A stretch of DNA of 64,000 nt. Source: Albugo candida. Lineage: Eukaryota > Oomycota > Peronosporomycetes > Albuginales. This document shows positions 34,796 to 47,519 of the stretch, piece after piece. Each line of letters starts with the position of its first letter. The stretch's first letter is position 1. The notes below the pieces were generated by a model. It was not told where the DNA came from. It did no database searches and saw only the letters and a program-made list of their open reading frames with translations. The stretch covers positions 62,001 to 126,000 of the forward strand of contig JBDOQK010000038.1 in the NCBI GenBank assembly GCA_040437565.1, written 5' to 3'. The translations under genes and the position numbers were made by a program.

Positions 34796-36679
34796 ACAAG
34801 AAGAGAGGTTAAAGGGCCGACAAATGTGCAACGCAAATGCCTTTTATATTTGTGGCGAGTAGGGAGTCACATTCTCCAACTAGCATCCATGTATCCAGTA
34901 CTAAAACAAAATAAAAGTAAGCGTTGAAAGCGTAAGATTTGTTGTACGATATTCATGTAGATGAAGGCTCTGTCTTATGAGTATGACATAATTATGATTT
35001 AGTTTACATTTTTATCTATCTGCTCCACACAACGTGAAAGAGAAAAAGTGCGTGCTAAATCTGTAAGAAAGAGCAGTGATGTTTTACCTTTTGTTAAGTT
35101 TGTACTTAACGCTACTAAGTTCATAAGGACGCTAACACGTTTACTTGCCTCCTTGTGATCCTTGCCTCGCTTACCCGGAAGAAAAGTACGTTTTATTGGT
35201 TCAAAGAACAACTCGCGTTAGAAAGCATATAAGGTATACAGTGGCCTGGAATTGTTGATGTGTGCGAATTGACAGGATTAGTTAAAATGTTCGAATTACA
35301 ACGAATATATCACACGAAAGAGTGACTCGTATTATAAAATCGAACTTTTGCAGTGACCACAACATCAGTTCCAAATATCAACGCATCATTTCCTATCTAA
35401 TTCGTCATATGTACACTGCTTTCGCTGCTCATGTGAATACGACTTTCCATTGGATAAGCCGACTCAACTTTAATCTCGGCTTTTGACCGATCCTTACTCT
35501 CCAATACTTTGGGAAAGCTACACTCGTGAAATGAGATCTGTGATACGAAGCAGCCAAACGTATTACTTATATGCATTACTATCACAGTCTGATACTAATG
35601 AGCATACCACTTGCACTTACAATGCGAGGAATTGAAAAGGTGTTGCTTCTTCCATTCGATTTCAGCGGTGTGCAACCGTATCATGTTNNNNNNNNNNNNN
35701 NNNNNNNNNNNNNNNNNNNNNNNNNNNNNNNNNNNNNNNNNNNNNNNNNNNNNNNNNNNNNNNNNNNNNNNNNNNNNNNNNNNNNNNACAAGAAGAGAGG
35801 TTAAAGGGCCGACAAATGTGCAACGCAAATGCCTTTTATATTTGTGGCGAGTAGGGAGTCACATTCTCCAACTAGCATCCATGTATCCAGTACTAAAACA
35901 AAATAAAAGTAAGCGTTGAAAGCGTAAGATTTGTTGTACGATATTCATGTAGATGAAGGCTCTGTCTTATGAGTATGACATAATTATGATTTAGTTTACA
36001 TTTTTATCTATCTGCTCCACACAACGTGAAAGAGAAAAAGTGCGTGCTAAATCTGTAAGAAAGAGCAGTGATGTTTTACCTTTTGTTAAGTTTGTACTTA
36101 ACGCTACTAAGTTCATAAGGACGCTAACACGTTTACTTGCCTCCTTGTGATCCTTGCCTCGCTTACCCGGAAGAAAAGTACGTTTTATTGGTTCAAAGAA
36201 CAACTCGCGTTAGAAAGCATATAAGGTATACAGTGGCCTGGAATTGTTGATGTGTGCGAATTGACAGGATTAGTTAAAATGTTCGAATTACAACGAATAT
36301 ATCACACGAAAGAGTGACTCGTATTATAAAATCGAACTTTTGCAGTGACCACAACATCAGTTCCAAATATCAACGCATCATTTCCTATCTAATTCGTCAT
36401 ATGTACACTGCTTTCGCTGCTCATGTGAATACGACTTTCCATTGGATAAGCCGACTCAACTTTAATCTCGGCTTTTGACCGATCCTTACTCTCCAATACT
36501 TTGGGAAAGCTACACTCGTGAAATGAGATCTGTGATACGAAGCAGCCAAACGTATTACTTATATGCATTACTATCACAGTCTGATACTAATGAGCATACC
36601 ACTTGCACTTACAATGCGAGGAATTGAAAAGGTGTTGCTTCTTCCATTCGATTTCAGCGGTGTGCAACCGTATCATGTT
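34796..36679. other. Assembly gap with false duplication (892 bp each side)
   Basis: 34796-35687 and 35788-36679 are identical around exactly 100 N (35688-35787). The sequence is the distal 5' flank of effector copy 4; it should be counted once. Confidence 0.9.
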
Positions 36680-36693
36680 AGCTATATATTGTT

Positions 36694-39600
36694 ATAAATA
36701 TATGACACAGGCGATAAAACTGACCTGCGGTACTAGATCGTTCAAGCAGCAATCAAAGCTCGTCGCCAGACGGATCTAATACCGATACTTTCGGTGTGGG
36801 CATAGGCCGAATCGTACACGAGTCGAAAAATTCTCAACTCGCTATCACGGAATCTAACAATTTAATCGATATGTTGCTTCACTAATTACACCACCAGCGT
36901 CTACACTGTCAAATTTGTATTTATACAGCAAAACTCAGTTCGACTCTCCACTCCGTTGACATCAAGGCAGTCTATCCTAAGACAGAATTCTACATGTCCC
37001 GAGAAGGTTTTGCTTGCGTCATTGAAAAACCCTTCATTATATGAGTCCGTAATGTTCATAGCATGGAAAACGAGAGCGAGAAAGCCTCTTACATGACAGA
37101 ATATTTCAAAACTTGAATATACGGCAGTGAACATATCCACATACATCTCAGACCTTACCGACATCACAATAGTAGGAAAACAACTCTCAACAATACGTCT
37201 CACCTTAATCGCGTCGTATGAAAAATACTATCTAAACTTCAGCGAAAGGTTTTTTTAGATTCGGGCCACCAAGTAAACACTGATCCTACTGTCATTCATT
37301 ATTCGATAGCCTAGGCTGAAGAAACCAGTGTATCAAGTTATAGTATGGTACACACCTTCAACTACATATGCTTCCTGCAAAAACTTCATCATGACACATA
37401 GAATGTCTCGATCGGATAATTTGATAATCAAAAGATCCGATATGGGATGGACGCGATGTCGGAAATACCGCACGGAATGGGAAGTTGCTTCGCTGAAGGG
37501 AGGGAAAAGTAGAAGTGAGTATAACTTCATGACGTTTAGTTTCTCTTTCTACGGCCTTTAGTAATTACGAAACACCGCGTCGGGACAGTCCCAGCGAGAG
37601 TTATACGAAACTACTATTTAGATCCTTGGATGTTTTCACCAAAACGTCCGGCAGATGGAGTCGTTACTTTGCAAAATTCCTTCCTCACGATGCCGTGTGT
37701 TTGTTATCTAAATTTATGTCCTGATCCTTGCTAGTTTCGCGTATCAGCGAGCATAGTCCCCTTAATTCTTGAAGTCCAACAGCGCTTAATGCCTTTGTAA
37801 GGAGGTCAGCTGCCATTTCTTTAGTGTGCACATCACAGGGCTCTACGATGCCTCGTTTAGCACAATCTTTGATAAACATAAATTGAATGCCGATGTGTTT
37901 CGCTCGCGTCGAATTTTCTTCGTTTTACATCTAGCGGATAGCTGCTTGATTCTATGTCTCCTTCTTCATAGGTAATTCCAGGTTTATTCCCAGCTCAACA
38001 ATTAGGTCGCGCAATCCGAGGATCTGTTGACCGGCATGTGAAGTCGACGTGAATTCTGCTTCTGTAATCGATGGCGATACTGATGCTTACTTGCGGCACG
38101 TCCAGCCCACTATCATGTCACTCACGTAAAAAATCGCTCCGCTTACCGAGTTGCGGCTAATTTTATCACCTGCAAAGTCAGCATTGCTTGCGCTTGAAAG
38201 TTGCACAGTAGAGTTTTGATGAACCTGTTTATGTAAGCTGAAACTTGACGTTTTTAAGTCCTTTCAAATACCTGGTGATTCTTTTTCTCGATTGCCAGTC
38301 GCTCACCGTAGAAGATTGGTCTCGACGTGTTGCTCGGTGCAGCGCATAAGCAATGTCCGGTCGTGTGCATCGAGTCAACNNNNNNNNNNNNNNNNNNNNN
38401 NNNNNNNNNNNNNNNNNNNNNNNNNNNNNNNNNNNNNNNNNNNNNNNNNNNNNNNNNNNNNNNNNNNNNNNNNNNNNNNATAAATATATGACACAGGCGA
38501 TAAAACTGACCTGCGGTACTAGATCGTTCAAGCAGCAATCAAAGCTCGTCGCCAGACGGATCTAATACCGATACTTTCGGTGTGGGCATAGGCCGAATCG
38601 TACACGAGTCGAAAAATTCTCAACTCGCTATCACGGAATCTAACAATTTAATCGATATGTTGCTTCACTAATTACACCACCAGCGTCTACACTGTCAAAT
38701 TTGTATTTATACAGCAAAACTCAGTTCGACTCTCCACTCCGTTGACATCAAGGCAGTCTATCCTAAGACAGAATTCTACATGTCCCGAGAAGGTTTTGCT
38801 TGCGTCATTGAAAAACCCTTCATTATATGAGTCCGTAATGTTCATAGCATGGAAAACGAGAGCGAGAAAGCCTCTTACATGACAGAATATTTCAAAACTT
38901 GAATATACGGCAGTGAACATATCCACATACATCTCAGACCTTACCGACATCACAATAGTAGGAAAACAACTCTCAACAATACGTCTCACCTTAATCGCGT
39001 CGTATGAAAAATACTATCTAAACTTCAGCGAAAGGTTTTTTTAGATTCGGGCCACCAAGTAAACACTGATCCTACTGTCATTCATTATTCGATAGCCTAG
39101 GCTGAAGAAACCAGTGTATCAAGTTATAGTATGGTACACACCTTCAACTACATATGCTTCCTGCAAAAACTTCATCATGACACATAGAATGTCTCGATCG
39201 GATAATTTGATAATCAAAAGATCCGATATGGGATGGACGCGATGTCGGAAATACCGCACGGAATGGGAAGTTGCTTCGCTGAAGGGAGGGAAAAGTAGAA
39301 GTGAGTATAACTTCATGACGTTTAGTTTCTCTTTCTACGGCCTTTAGTAATTACGAAACACCGCGTCGGGACAGTCCCAGCGAGAGTTATACGAAACTAC
39401 TATTTAGATCCTTGGATGTTTTCACCAAAACGTCCGGCAGATGGAGTCGTTACTTTGCAAAATTCCTTCCTCACGATGCCGTGTGTTTGTTATCTAAATT
39501 TATGTCCTGATCCTTGCTAGTTTCGCGTATCAGCGAGCATAGTCCCCTTAATTCTTGAAGTCCAACAGCGCTTAATGCCTTTGTAAGGAGGTCAGCTGCC

Positions 39601-40165
39601 ATTTCTTTAGTGTGCACATCACAGGGCTCTACGATGCCTCGTTTAGCACAATCTTTGATAAACATAAATTGAATGCCGATGTGTTTCGCTCGCGTCGAAT
39701 TTTCTTCGTTTTACATCTAGCGGATAGCTGCTTGATTCTATGTCTCCTTCTTCATAGGTAATTCCAGGTTTATTCCCAGCTCAACAATTAGGTCGCGCAA
39801 TCCGAGGATCTGTTGACCGGCATGTGAAGTCGACGTGAATTCTGCTTCTGTAATCGATGGCGATACTGATGCTTACTTGCGGCACGTCCAGCCCACTATC
39901 ATGTCACTCACGTAAAAAATCGCTCCGCTTACCGAGTTGCGGCTAATTTTATCACCTGCAAAGTCAGCATTGCTTGCGCTTGAAAGTTGCACAGTAGAGT
40001 TTTGATGAACCTGTTTATGTAAGCTGAAACTTGACGTTTTTAAGTCCTTTCAAATACCTGGTGATTCTTTTTCTCGATTGCCAGTCGCTCACCGTAGAAG
40101 ATTGGTCTCGACGTGTTGCTCGGTGCAGCGCATAAGCAATGTCCGGTCGTGTGCATCGAGTCAAC
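36694..40165. other. Assembly gap with false duplication (1686 bp each side)
   Basis: 36694-38379 and 38480-40165 are identical around exactly 100 N (38380-38479). The duplicated part contains the 3' LTR and RNase H end of the copia element, so 37457-38379 only appears to be a second partial copia copy. Confidence 0.9.
39243..39459 (-). repeat. 3' LTR of copia element
   Basis: 217 bp, TG...CA ends, similar over its full length to 44176-44402. An identical apparent copy at 37457-37673 is the assembly duplicate. Confidence 0.85.
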
Positions 40166-42397
40166 CATAACTGTGATCTCACGATAGACTATAAGTGTAT
40201 TAGTGATGCTGAACCAACTGGCCCATTGCGTGTAGAATTGGTTTAGCTTCCCGCATGTCGGTATCATGATCGAGCCCTATGGTTGTCATCACGTGGTGTG
40301 CGTCTTGTAGGTCAAACGTTAATGTCAAACTTCAACAGTAGCTCATCTATCATATGTTCTTGGTTAATTCTATAACCAAACTCCGAAGAATGAGTAAGTC
40401 GCATCCCTAAAAACTTGCTAACGATGCCCAGGTCCTTGATCTACAGCGTTACCCATTGAATGAACACATCATCCACGCGAATCTTCAATGTTCCGGTCAC
40501 CAGAAAAGCATAAACATATATTCCGACGACAGTCTTTCCATCCTGATCCCTTTTGTAGTAGAGGCACGTGTTTTTGACACATTGTACGAATCCGACAGGA
40601 AGTACTTCTGAATGTGGAAGTTGCGCCCAGAGTATTTCATCTTGTTTAATCCATAAAGACTGCGCTGAAGCCAAAGCACCACTTGTTTCCTGTGGTGAAC
40701 AGCACAACGCCGTAGCTCCTTCTCGCTTACTTTCATTCCTTGTGGAACATATAGGTAAATGTCCACATCCGGTTCAGTAGAGGCCTTGACATATGCATTA
40801 GGAACGTCCACATGACGCGTCGGTACACCCCATATCTCAGATAGTGTAAGGATAATCTTCCCAGTCGTCATTTCAATTACTGCGGCGAACGTTAGTGTTT
40901 AGGTTTTACCAAAAGACTGCTCATTGTCGCACACCACGATGCTTGCTTTGTAGTGCTCGACGTTTCCGTCAGCATCTGTTTTTGTCTTGAGCATCCACTT
41001 TGTGTGCAAAGAATGCATTTAATCAGTGCGCAACGCCAATTCCCCTGTGTCATTGGCTTTGAGAGAATCGATCTCCGATTCAGCAGCGCGCTTCCATCCC
41101 TCGCAATCTTCGCTCTCCATGGCTTTTTTCCAGTTCTATAGATCCCAACGATAATCCTCCCAATAATCTCGCGTGTTGTGTTCTGAAACCATTGAATCGC
41201 TTCTTCATGGTCATTGTTGGCTTGATCGCTAAAGCCTCAGTCGCTTTAAGTTTCCGTCAACCACGCTTCCCGCGCTTCTTGACCTTCTCTGATCCCACTC
41301 TTGGCTCCTCGCGATGTCCAATATCGCCACTTGACTCTGATAATGTGTCAGTAGACGTACACGTTTGATCTGTTGAATCGAAGGTAATGTCGATGGTATC
41401 AGCGGTTCTCTTCTTCCTAGCATCAACCTCATCATGTTCGTCAATCTGATGAACGAGCTTTGCGCTCTCGCTAAGGGTCTTGATATTCTTGACATGCTGC
41501 GTCGTACGAGCCACACTGTCCTTAGTAAACAGCACTCGATAACTTTTAGTTTGGTCTCTCTTACCAATTATGAGTACTGCTTCCCCATGACGGTCAAGAG
41601 TCTTACGTTTTGGTGTCCTAATCGCGGTGCATGGTGACCCAAAAACAGCGTTATCCGTCAGTTTGGGCTTACTCCAGAGAGTACTTGTAGCGGCAAAGTA
41701 CGACCAGCATTTCCTCGCATCGAGATGCGGTTGAGTATATAAAACGCGTATTCTACAGCGTCTCACCAAAAGCGCAAAGGCAGTCCTGACCCAAATATCA
41801 TGGAGCGCACCGTGCTCATCACAGTTTGGTGCATAAGCTCCGCCTTTGCGATTGAAGCTTGCTTTCCCGCTTCCGATACCTGACGCCTCACAATGATTTT
41901 CTTGCAAAATGGGTCGACTAACCTGTACTCACCTCCACCATCAGTACGGAGTCAGTAGAAGTTGCAGTTGGATCGCTTCTCAAAATAAAAAAGAAAGTTT
42001 CGAACGCCTTGGTCACCTTATCTTTCGGTATTTGCCAGAAACACGAGGCGGTAGTTGCTCGTGAAATCAATGAAATTGATCAAGTACTTTTTTCACTCCT
42101 GTGTCTTGAGAATATTGATGGGTGTGGGTCTGCTTTCACTGCGCACACGTTAAGCAAGATGGCATTTTCTTATCCGTGATAAGCATCCCAATCGACGGGT
42201 CATTCGCCATCATCTCGATTATGTCAGACGCCAAGGGACCAAATCGCAAGCGGAATTCCAGTAACTGTGTCGTTGCGCATCTGCGATCGTCGAGCTGGCG
42301 GCTTCAATCATTGCTGCAGCTGCGCACTCTTCAATTTTCATTGCATCAATTCCAACAGCATCATCGGTGACGACACCTACCGTCAGTACGTTATTTG

Positions 42398-42627
42398 AGG
42401 GATCCGCCTCAGCTCAATCGGTTGAGCACACGGACCTCCTGCCGGAGGTCGTAAGTTCGATCCCCGGTAGTGTGGCAGCGGTTGCCCCCCAAGCAAAAAG
42501 CTTGGAAAATATCTGCCTCCCTAGTTTGAAGTTGGACATAAGTGATATTCACACGGTCAGGGGCTCATGATAGGATAAGGAAGGTAGTTGAGGCACCAGA
42601 TAAACAGTGTAATGAATTCCTTGATAA
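42398..42627 (+). mobile_element. tRNA-derived SINE with 13-bp target duplication
   Basis: The 230-bp insert is flanked by identical 13-mers AGTACGTTATTTG (42385-42397 and 42628-42640). Its head is tRNA-like: an A-box-like CAGCTCAATCGG near 42410, a GCTC/GAGC D-stem, a strong central hairpin GACCTCC/GGAGGTC, and a B box AGTTCGATCCC near 42452. The remaining 150 bp are not tRNA. It is inserted in the coding region of the copia element, in the orientation opposite to it. Confidence 0.85.
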
Positions 42628-44175
42628 AGTACGTTATTTGTGTCCTTTTCAACATGGAAATCTTGAACCCGTCACTTGGTCGAGCCACTGCACGTTTAAC
42701 GTCATCATAGAGAAGGTCATACCCTCTTTCTTCCGTTCTTCCAGAAGACAGTATGGCCCAAGGAAGACCCGCCGAGTGACTGACAAAAAATATCGCGTAG
42801 CTTGATGCAAAGAATCTCTCCATCGACGCATACCACAAAATCGACATTTCTTTTAAGCTGCATTTTCAAACTTTCTCCATTTGGAAGTAGGCACTACTCA
42901 TCACATTTCACCGTATTGTAAAATAGTGATGGTGTCGTCACTAGGTGATGACTCGAAAAACTATCCAAAATGCATTGGAAGGTGGCATCGACATTGTCCG
43001 CAACGGCCAGCGGAAATTCCTTATTGACTTCCTATTTGCATTAGCGTTTAAAATGACCTTCATTGCCGCAATTGAAGCAGACAACCGACTTTCTACGTTG
43101 GCGGTCATCATTATCTTAGGTCACCTAACGATAGAGCCTTTTACAGCGGCCACCGTCTGCTTGCTCCCGAGGCGAGTGCTTTGGATTAGTCAGTTGCGAA
43201 CAAAATAACCCAGTTCTTCTGCATGTAGTAAGTAATCTTCACGCTGAGGATTTAGTCGTGTCAATAGCACGCCCTGGAAGTCACTTAGAGAGCTGGGAAA
43301 CGTGGCATTATTATCGGGAGCTTGGTCGTGAGCACCAACGACAGGATCATCTAACGCCATCAGGTACATGATGTGATCATTCCACGAAACACCTCCCTTT
43401 TTATTCGATGCGAAGAGCTTGGACGCTTGTGTTTTCGGAATCCGCAGCCGAACTTGCTGTTCAGTCGGTCCATTAAGTACCAAATTTTTAGGTTCTCCTC
43501 GTACGAGATGTCCACCTGGCTGTGAAATTTCTGTCCAGCTTTACTGGAAAAATGTCCAGCTATATTTCTTCAGTCCACATGCACCCACTGAGATCTTCAG
43601 CGATCTTAACATGCCGCAGATACCCGTTTCTCCCAGGGTTCAAACCCTTCAAAGGCCTGGGTACATCTCATTGCCGTCGAAATTTTCGATGGCAAGTTTC
43701 AGGTTCCTTATCTGCACGGGTGTTTGCGATGCAAAGTACGACGGTGTTGGCACCGACCTGTATGAAGGGCCCGTTGGTGGCTGCATGAATACTCGTTGTC
43801 TGCCAACTTCCTCGCGCAATCGATGGTCCCTCTTTCGTGCAGCGTGATGTCGCACTGGACTCCATATGAACTCGTCTTCAAGCGAGGTTATCGTCCCATT
43901 CCGACTAAGGCCCGAGCGTGTCTCCGCATAAGCGCGAAAAGTGCTACTGCCGGCGGACACGACCGAAGTTTGGTCATCAATTCCGAACTTCAAGCCTGGT
44001 GAGGCGAGCTCCAATGTCACCAATAAGTTCAGTGACCATATCCAGCAGCCTTGCCATGTCTCCTCCCACACTTGGAGCTATACTGGCTCCATCTTTCTTG
44101 GTGTGAGTCGCGGTTGGCGCTTGGGCTCGATCTTGATATTGGGCAATTTGTTCGATAGGCGTTGGGCTCATAACC

Positions 44176-44402
44176 TGTCGGAAATACCGCACGGAATGGG
44201 AAGTTGGGTCCCTGTAGAAAGGTAAAGATAAAACTAAGTACATTATTCCTGACTGTTAGTTTCTCTTTCCACGGCCTTTCTCGATTACGAAACCACTGCG
44301 TCGGGACAGTCTCAGCTGAAGTTATACGAAACCACTATTTAGCTCCTTGTATCTTTTCACCAAAACGTCCGGTGGATGGCAATGTGGATTCGCTACTTTC
44401 CA
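44176..44402 (-). repeat. 5' LTR of copia element
   Basis: 227 bp, begins TGTCGGAAATACCGCACGG on the plus strand. The sequence to its right (44403 onwards) resumes the paralogous region also seen near 60700. Confidence 0.85.
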
Positions 44403-44579
44403 TCACGTAACTTATAGTAAATCAATGCAGCTGATGCAGATTTCGTTTATAGGTGTCTGCCAGCACGTCAAACGAAGCAAAATATGCTCGAGCACGGCGT
44501 TATCGGATTGGCTTTCAAGATTCCTTTCATATCCTTGCTAATCAAAATCTGTATAAGAACGCGAAACTAAACAAAAGAT

Positions 44580-44980
44580 GCGATTCGTTCACGCACGCCT
44601 CCAGGCTTGATCATTCCTTCACTTATTACAACTAGCTCCTCTATCTGCTTCAGCCAGTGTAGTTTATTCATATCTCGAATTTGCTAAGCGTCTGTTGCAT
44701 TGGAAAGCGCCTTTAAGAAAGACCGTAAGATGTATGCTCCTGCGCTCATATGGCAAGCTGGCGGTACGAGTCGAACGACCTGAAAATGATTCGTTGAAGC
44801 GCTTGTGTAGTATTCTTAACAAGCCGCTATAACAATTGATGATCCTATGATTGAATAGCTCACTGATAGTTTTTTTGAGTCCTGCGTCTAGCAGTCGCTT
44901 CATTTCAATATGGCATAGACGACACACACTTGCATCCATTCCATCTTCACTCAATTTTTTACTTTGACTCTGAAGCACTT
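44580..44980 (-). pseudogene. Unknown coding remnant, paralogue of 60860-61209
   Basis: A 104-codon minus-strand frame (44664-44978) has a CRLCHIEMKRLL stretch and a run of basic residues. In another frame the end reads NKLHWLKQIEELVVI, which is matched closely by NKLHWLKQIEEVVVI at the end of the frame near 60870-60960. The two copies disagree in frame, so at least one is broken. The family is not recognised. It is part of the paralogous block and lies just beyond the copia insertion. Confidence 0.35.
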
Positions 44981-44999
44981 TATTTGTAGTCGATTCAAA

Positions 45000-46720
45000 A
45001 AGTCATTTCGTTGAACACAGAGTTGCTATTCCCGAGTCAGGTCATTAATCTCTTGACAGTCATGCAAGAAGAGAACGATGTATTGCTGATCTGAAGACCG
45101 CTGTTTTAGGCGCATTTTGGCTCATGTCTAAGAAATAATGCGATGATTTATTTAGTATGCTGAGTAAATGCGAGCCACATTCGGCATCATACGGAACGCG
45201 GTAGTTATTAATATATGAGAAGTCAAGCTATACTTTTGAAACAATGCTGCATTGTATTAAGTGTGCACTATAATGAATGGGTGATAACTAGTCGTATAAC
45301 TAGCGAACTTCACTATGGTGCTCAATCAAAACTCGGTAAGACACAGCGCATCTTCGATACCAACTTACAGTACTGTACTTGTTGAATCAGGGAGCCCTCG
45401 ACGAGGTGGACGACTTGCGAATCTAGCATGGAAATCACAAAAAAATTGATAGTATGTTCACGTCATTCCGGTGTGCCTCGGATTGATAATGCTTCCAAAC
45501 AGATCTCAGCCTTGTTTTCTTCACAATGATCACAAACTCTATCCATTTTAACACACATTCGATTAAAATGCTGAAAATTAAGCTTAATACTCCCCCTCAA
45601 TACACTCAACACTAGTGCGTCAGGAACTTCAAATCACATCTCTAATATGTACTCCGCAGACCTCGCAGATAGCACCGCCTTCGTTCAGTCAGCGCTATAC
45701 AATCGAGAGGTTTAAGCATGAAAAAATGCGTCGGTAATTTAGTAGTAAAAGCAGCGTCCGATTCGACCGAGCTTTTTTCCATGATGCTGCGATTCTATTT
45801 CGGCCTCCGCAGATCGATGTTTTCGACAAAACATCACATCCCACGGTGCATCCCATCAGAAAGCACAATGAAAAAGCTGGCATTCAGTAGGAACCGGACT
45901 TGTCCTACATTATTGACGTATCGTAAACTCCATGCAGCTGAGCCGGTTCGTCACTTAAGTCCTCAACGAGCCTTTATTGTTCCATTGAAGCGCACCGCCA
46001 AGCGCTTCGGTTCCCTTTTTCACTCAAGTTCTAACTAACATATACGTACTTTTCGATCACCTCCTGTGGGGTTTTCAACCGCACACAGTAAGGTTTCAAC
46101 TAATTTATCCTTTCTTATCACTTACAGAATATCTCCATTCTTTCTTCGCAAACGACAGCCAAATCCAGCGCACTGGATTTGCCTTCGCAAAACCTTTTAC
46201 TAGAAATTTCTTCTCTTTCCTCGCTTAAGTACAACTCAGGGCTCCACAAGCGTGCCGGTTGCGATGAATAGTCAACAAACATACACTTAAGAAAGGCTTT
46301 GGAACGCTGGAACGTATTATGTCGTGAAACTCGTGTGAGAATGAGCTTTTCTCAGAGCCAACGTTACCGTTAGCCACGTGTTGCATATAAAAATGAGAGC
46401 AGAATCACTCTACTTAACTGTATTTTCAATCTACGCCAATTCTCTAGGTTGATGTTACGTCAAGAATGACTAGATCTGATTTCCATGTACTTTCCGATAT
46501 TCTTTAGGTACAAAGCGTCTGAACCGGATCAGATTAAAAAAGGAAAGCTTTGAATGAAGGTCATCGCACGCTGACAATTCCTCGAAAGACTTATGCATCG
46601 CTTGTAGCTCTTCAACAATAATGATGTTTGACTAGATTTCCTTTCTGTATGCTCTTTTGAAACTCACTTCAAACTCTCTTTGACGTTGCGTAAATTTAAA
46701 ACCATCGAGGGTGAACAATA
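45000..46720. other. Mostly intergenic; one unrecognised frame
   Basis: A 106-codon plus-strand frame at 45718-46038 is unrecognised. The stretch just before 46728 contains CTCACTTCAAA (near 46664), an initiator-like sequence that may have served the kinase gene that follows. Confidence 0.35.
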
Positions 46721-46727
46721 CTACACC

Positions 46728-47518
46728 ATGACAGAACAACCCCAACAACAAGCCGCATCACTTGCTCACTATGAGCGAGTAAGTGAATTCGACGATCCTT
46801 AGTTGCTGTTACGTCAGTTTCCCCCACGATCCCCATTATTCATGCAGTCTCGTATAGCAGTCTTTTACGCAAAGACACGAAGATATATTTGGTGAAAGAG
46901 AGTCACTCAAATACTACCAGTAAACTTGGAATGGAACAAATTCAAATTGAGAAGTGAGCTCACGACATCTCCAATGAAAGCTCCGCCAGATGTGATCGCA
47001 ACTACTTCCAGAGAGTCTTTGTAAGTAGCTCATTCGTTTTTGAGTAGGCAATATTAGGAGAGTTGTACAAATATCTTTTGCAGGAAGTGCACTATACCAA
47101 GCGTCAATATGCGCAGTACGTCCAAGAACTGGTTCGAGTATTGATGGATGATCTCAGGAAGGGTGTAATCCATCGAGATATCAGGCGACAGAACATCGAC
47201 TTGTTTATAATCGCTAGAACAAGATTGCTATTCCGCATGGTCTGTTACGGTGCCGACGTCAAGACGACCCACATGCTGGAGACTAGAAATAATTACGTAT
47301 GCATCAATTTTTGGAGCTCCCCCATTCGAAGCTGTAAGTAACACAAGTGGATCGCATCGGTTGATCTACACTTCCCGAATTATGTATCGTCCTCTGCAAT
47401 CTGAGTTGGTGCAGAATACATTGCAAAGAGATTCTAAGTGTCGTGATCAAAAAATTCCTAGACCATCCATGGATTCAATTGCATTGTGCTGAAACTGCAG
47501 AATTTTGACCATAACGCA
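46728..47518 (+). pseudogene. Protein kinase pseudogene (Ser/Thr type)
   Basis: A kinase C-lobe is readable in order. YTKRQYAQYVQELVRVL and VIHRDIRRQN (47090-47195) carry the HRD-x4-N catalytic loop (HRD at 47171-47179). Next is VCYGADVKTTHMLETRNNYV, where the DFG region should be and Y replaces D. Then, in a second frame, FGAPPFEAV (subdomain IX-X, about 47310) and LVQNTLQRDS. Finally, in a third frame, FLDHPWIQLHCAETAEF and a stop at 47516-47518. An upstream exon may start at ATG 46728 (MTEQPQQQAASLAHYER) with donor GTAAGT at 46779. Two or more frameshifts and the lost metal-binding Asp make it non-functional. The pattern is closest to CAMK-type kinases; the assignment to a subfamily is a guess. 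Confidence 0.7.
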
Positions 47519-47519
47519 T

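Larger units (their letters stand above)
27640..37330. repeat. Large paralogous block I: effector - LINE B - effector
   Basis: Ordered similarity to 47640-60720: effector plus 5' flank (27.7-30.1 vs 47.7-49.7 and 52.57-53.8 kb), LINE B (30.2-33.0 vs 53.86-56.75 kb), spacer (33.0-33.6 vs 56.8-57.4), effector (33.6-34.3 vs 57.4-58.1), 5' flank and beyond (34.3-37.3 vs 58.1-60.7). Within it 34796-36679 and 36694 onwards contain false duplications at gaps. The DNA transposon at 49.8 kb and the copia element next to this block are insertions not shared by the two blocks. Confidence 0.7.
39243..44402 (-). mobile_element. Ty1/copia LTR retrotransposon, nearly full length, broken
   Basis: LTRs lie at 39243-39459 (217 bp) and 44176-44402 (227 bp); both run TGTCGGAAATACCGCACGG... 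to ...CA and are clearly diverged, so the insertion is old. On the minus strand the order is gag (43190-44150) with a CCHC knuckle CFNCGNEGHF (about 43050-43080), integrase (41900-42250) with RTDGGGEYR and an N-terminal zinc-binding remnant, reverse transcriptase (40497-40871) with VDVPNAYVKA and IYLYVPQGM, and RNase H ending near 39471 with VHTKEMAADLLTKAL. Integrase before RT identifies Ty1/copia. A GGTTATGAGCCC stretch next to the 5' LTR is a candidate primer-binding site. The coding region has many breaks (ten or so). A SINE sits inside at 42398-42627. Confidence 0.85.

Noticed and set aside
37457-38379. Apparent second copia 3' end (LTR plus RNase H)
   Set aside because: Identical to 39243-40165 and ends at a 100-N gap; explained by the false duplication.
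42404-42480. Functional tRNA gene
   Set aside because: The tRNA-like fold is imperfect (anticodon arm does not give a proper 7-base loop and the acceptor stem does not pair), and 13-bp duplications show it is the head of a SINE.
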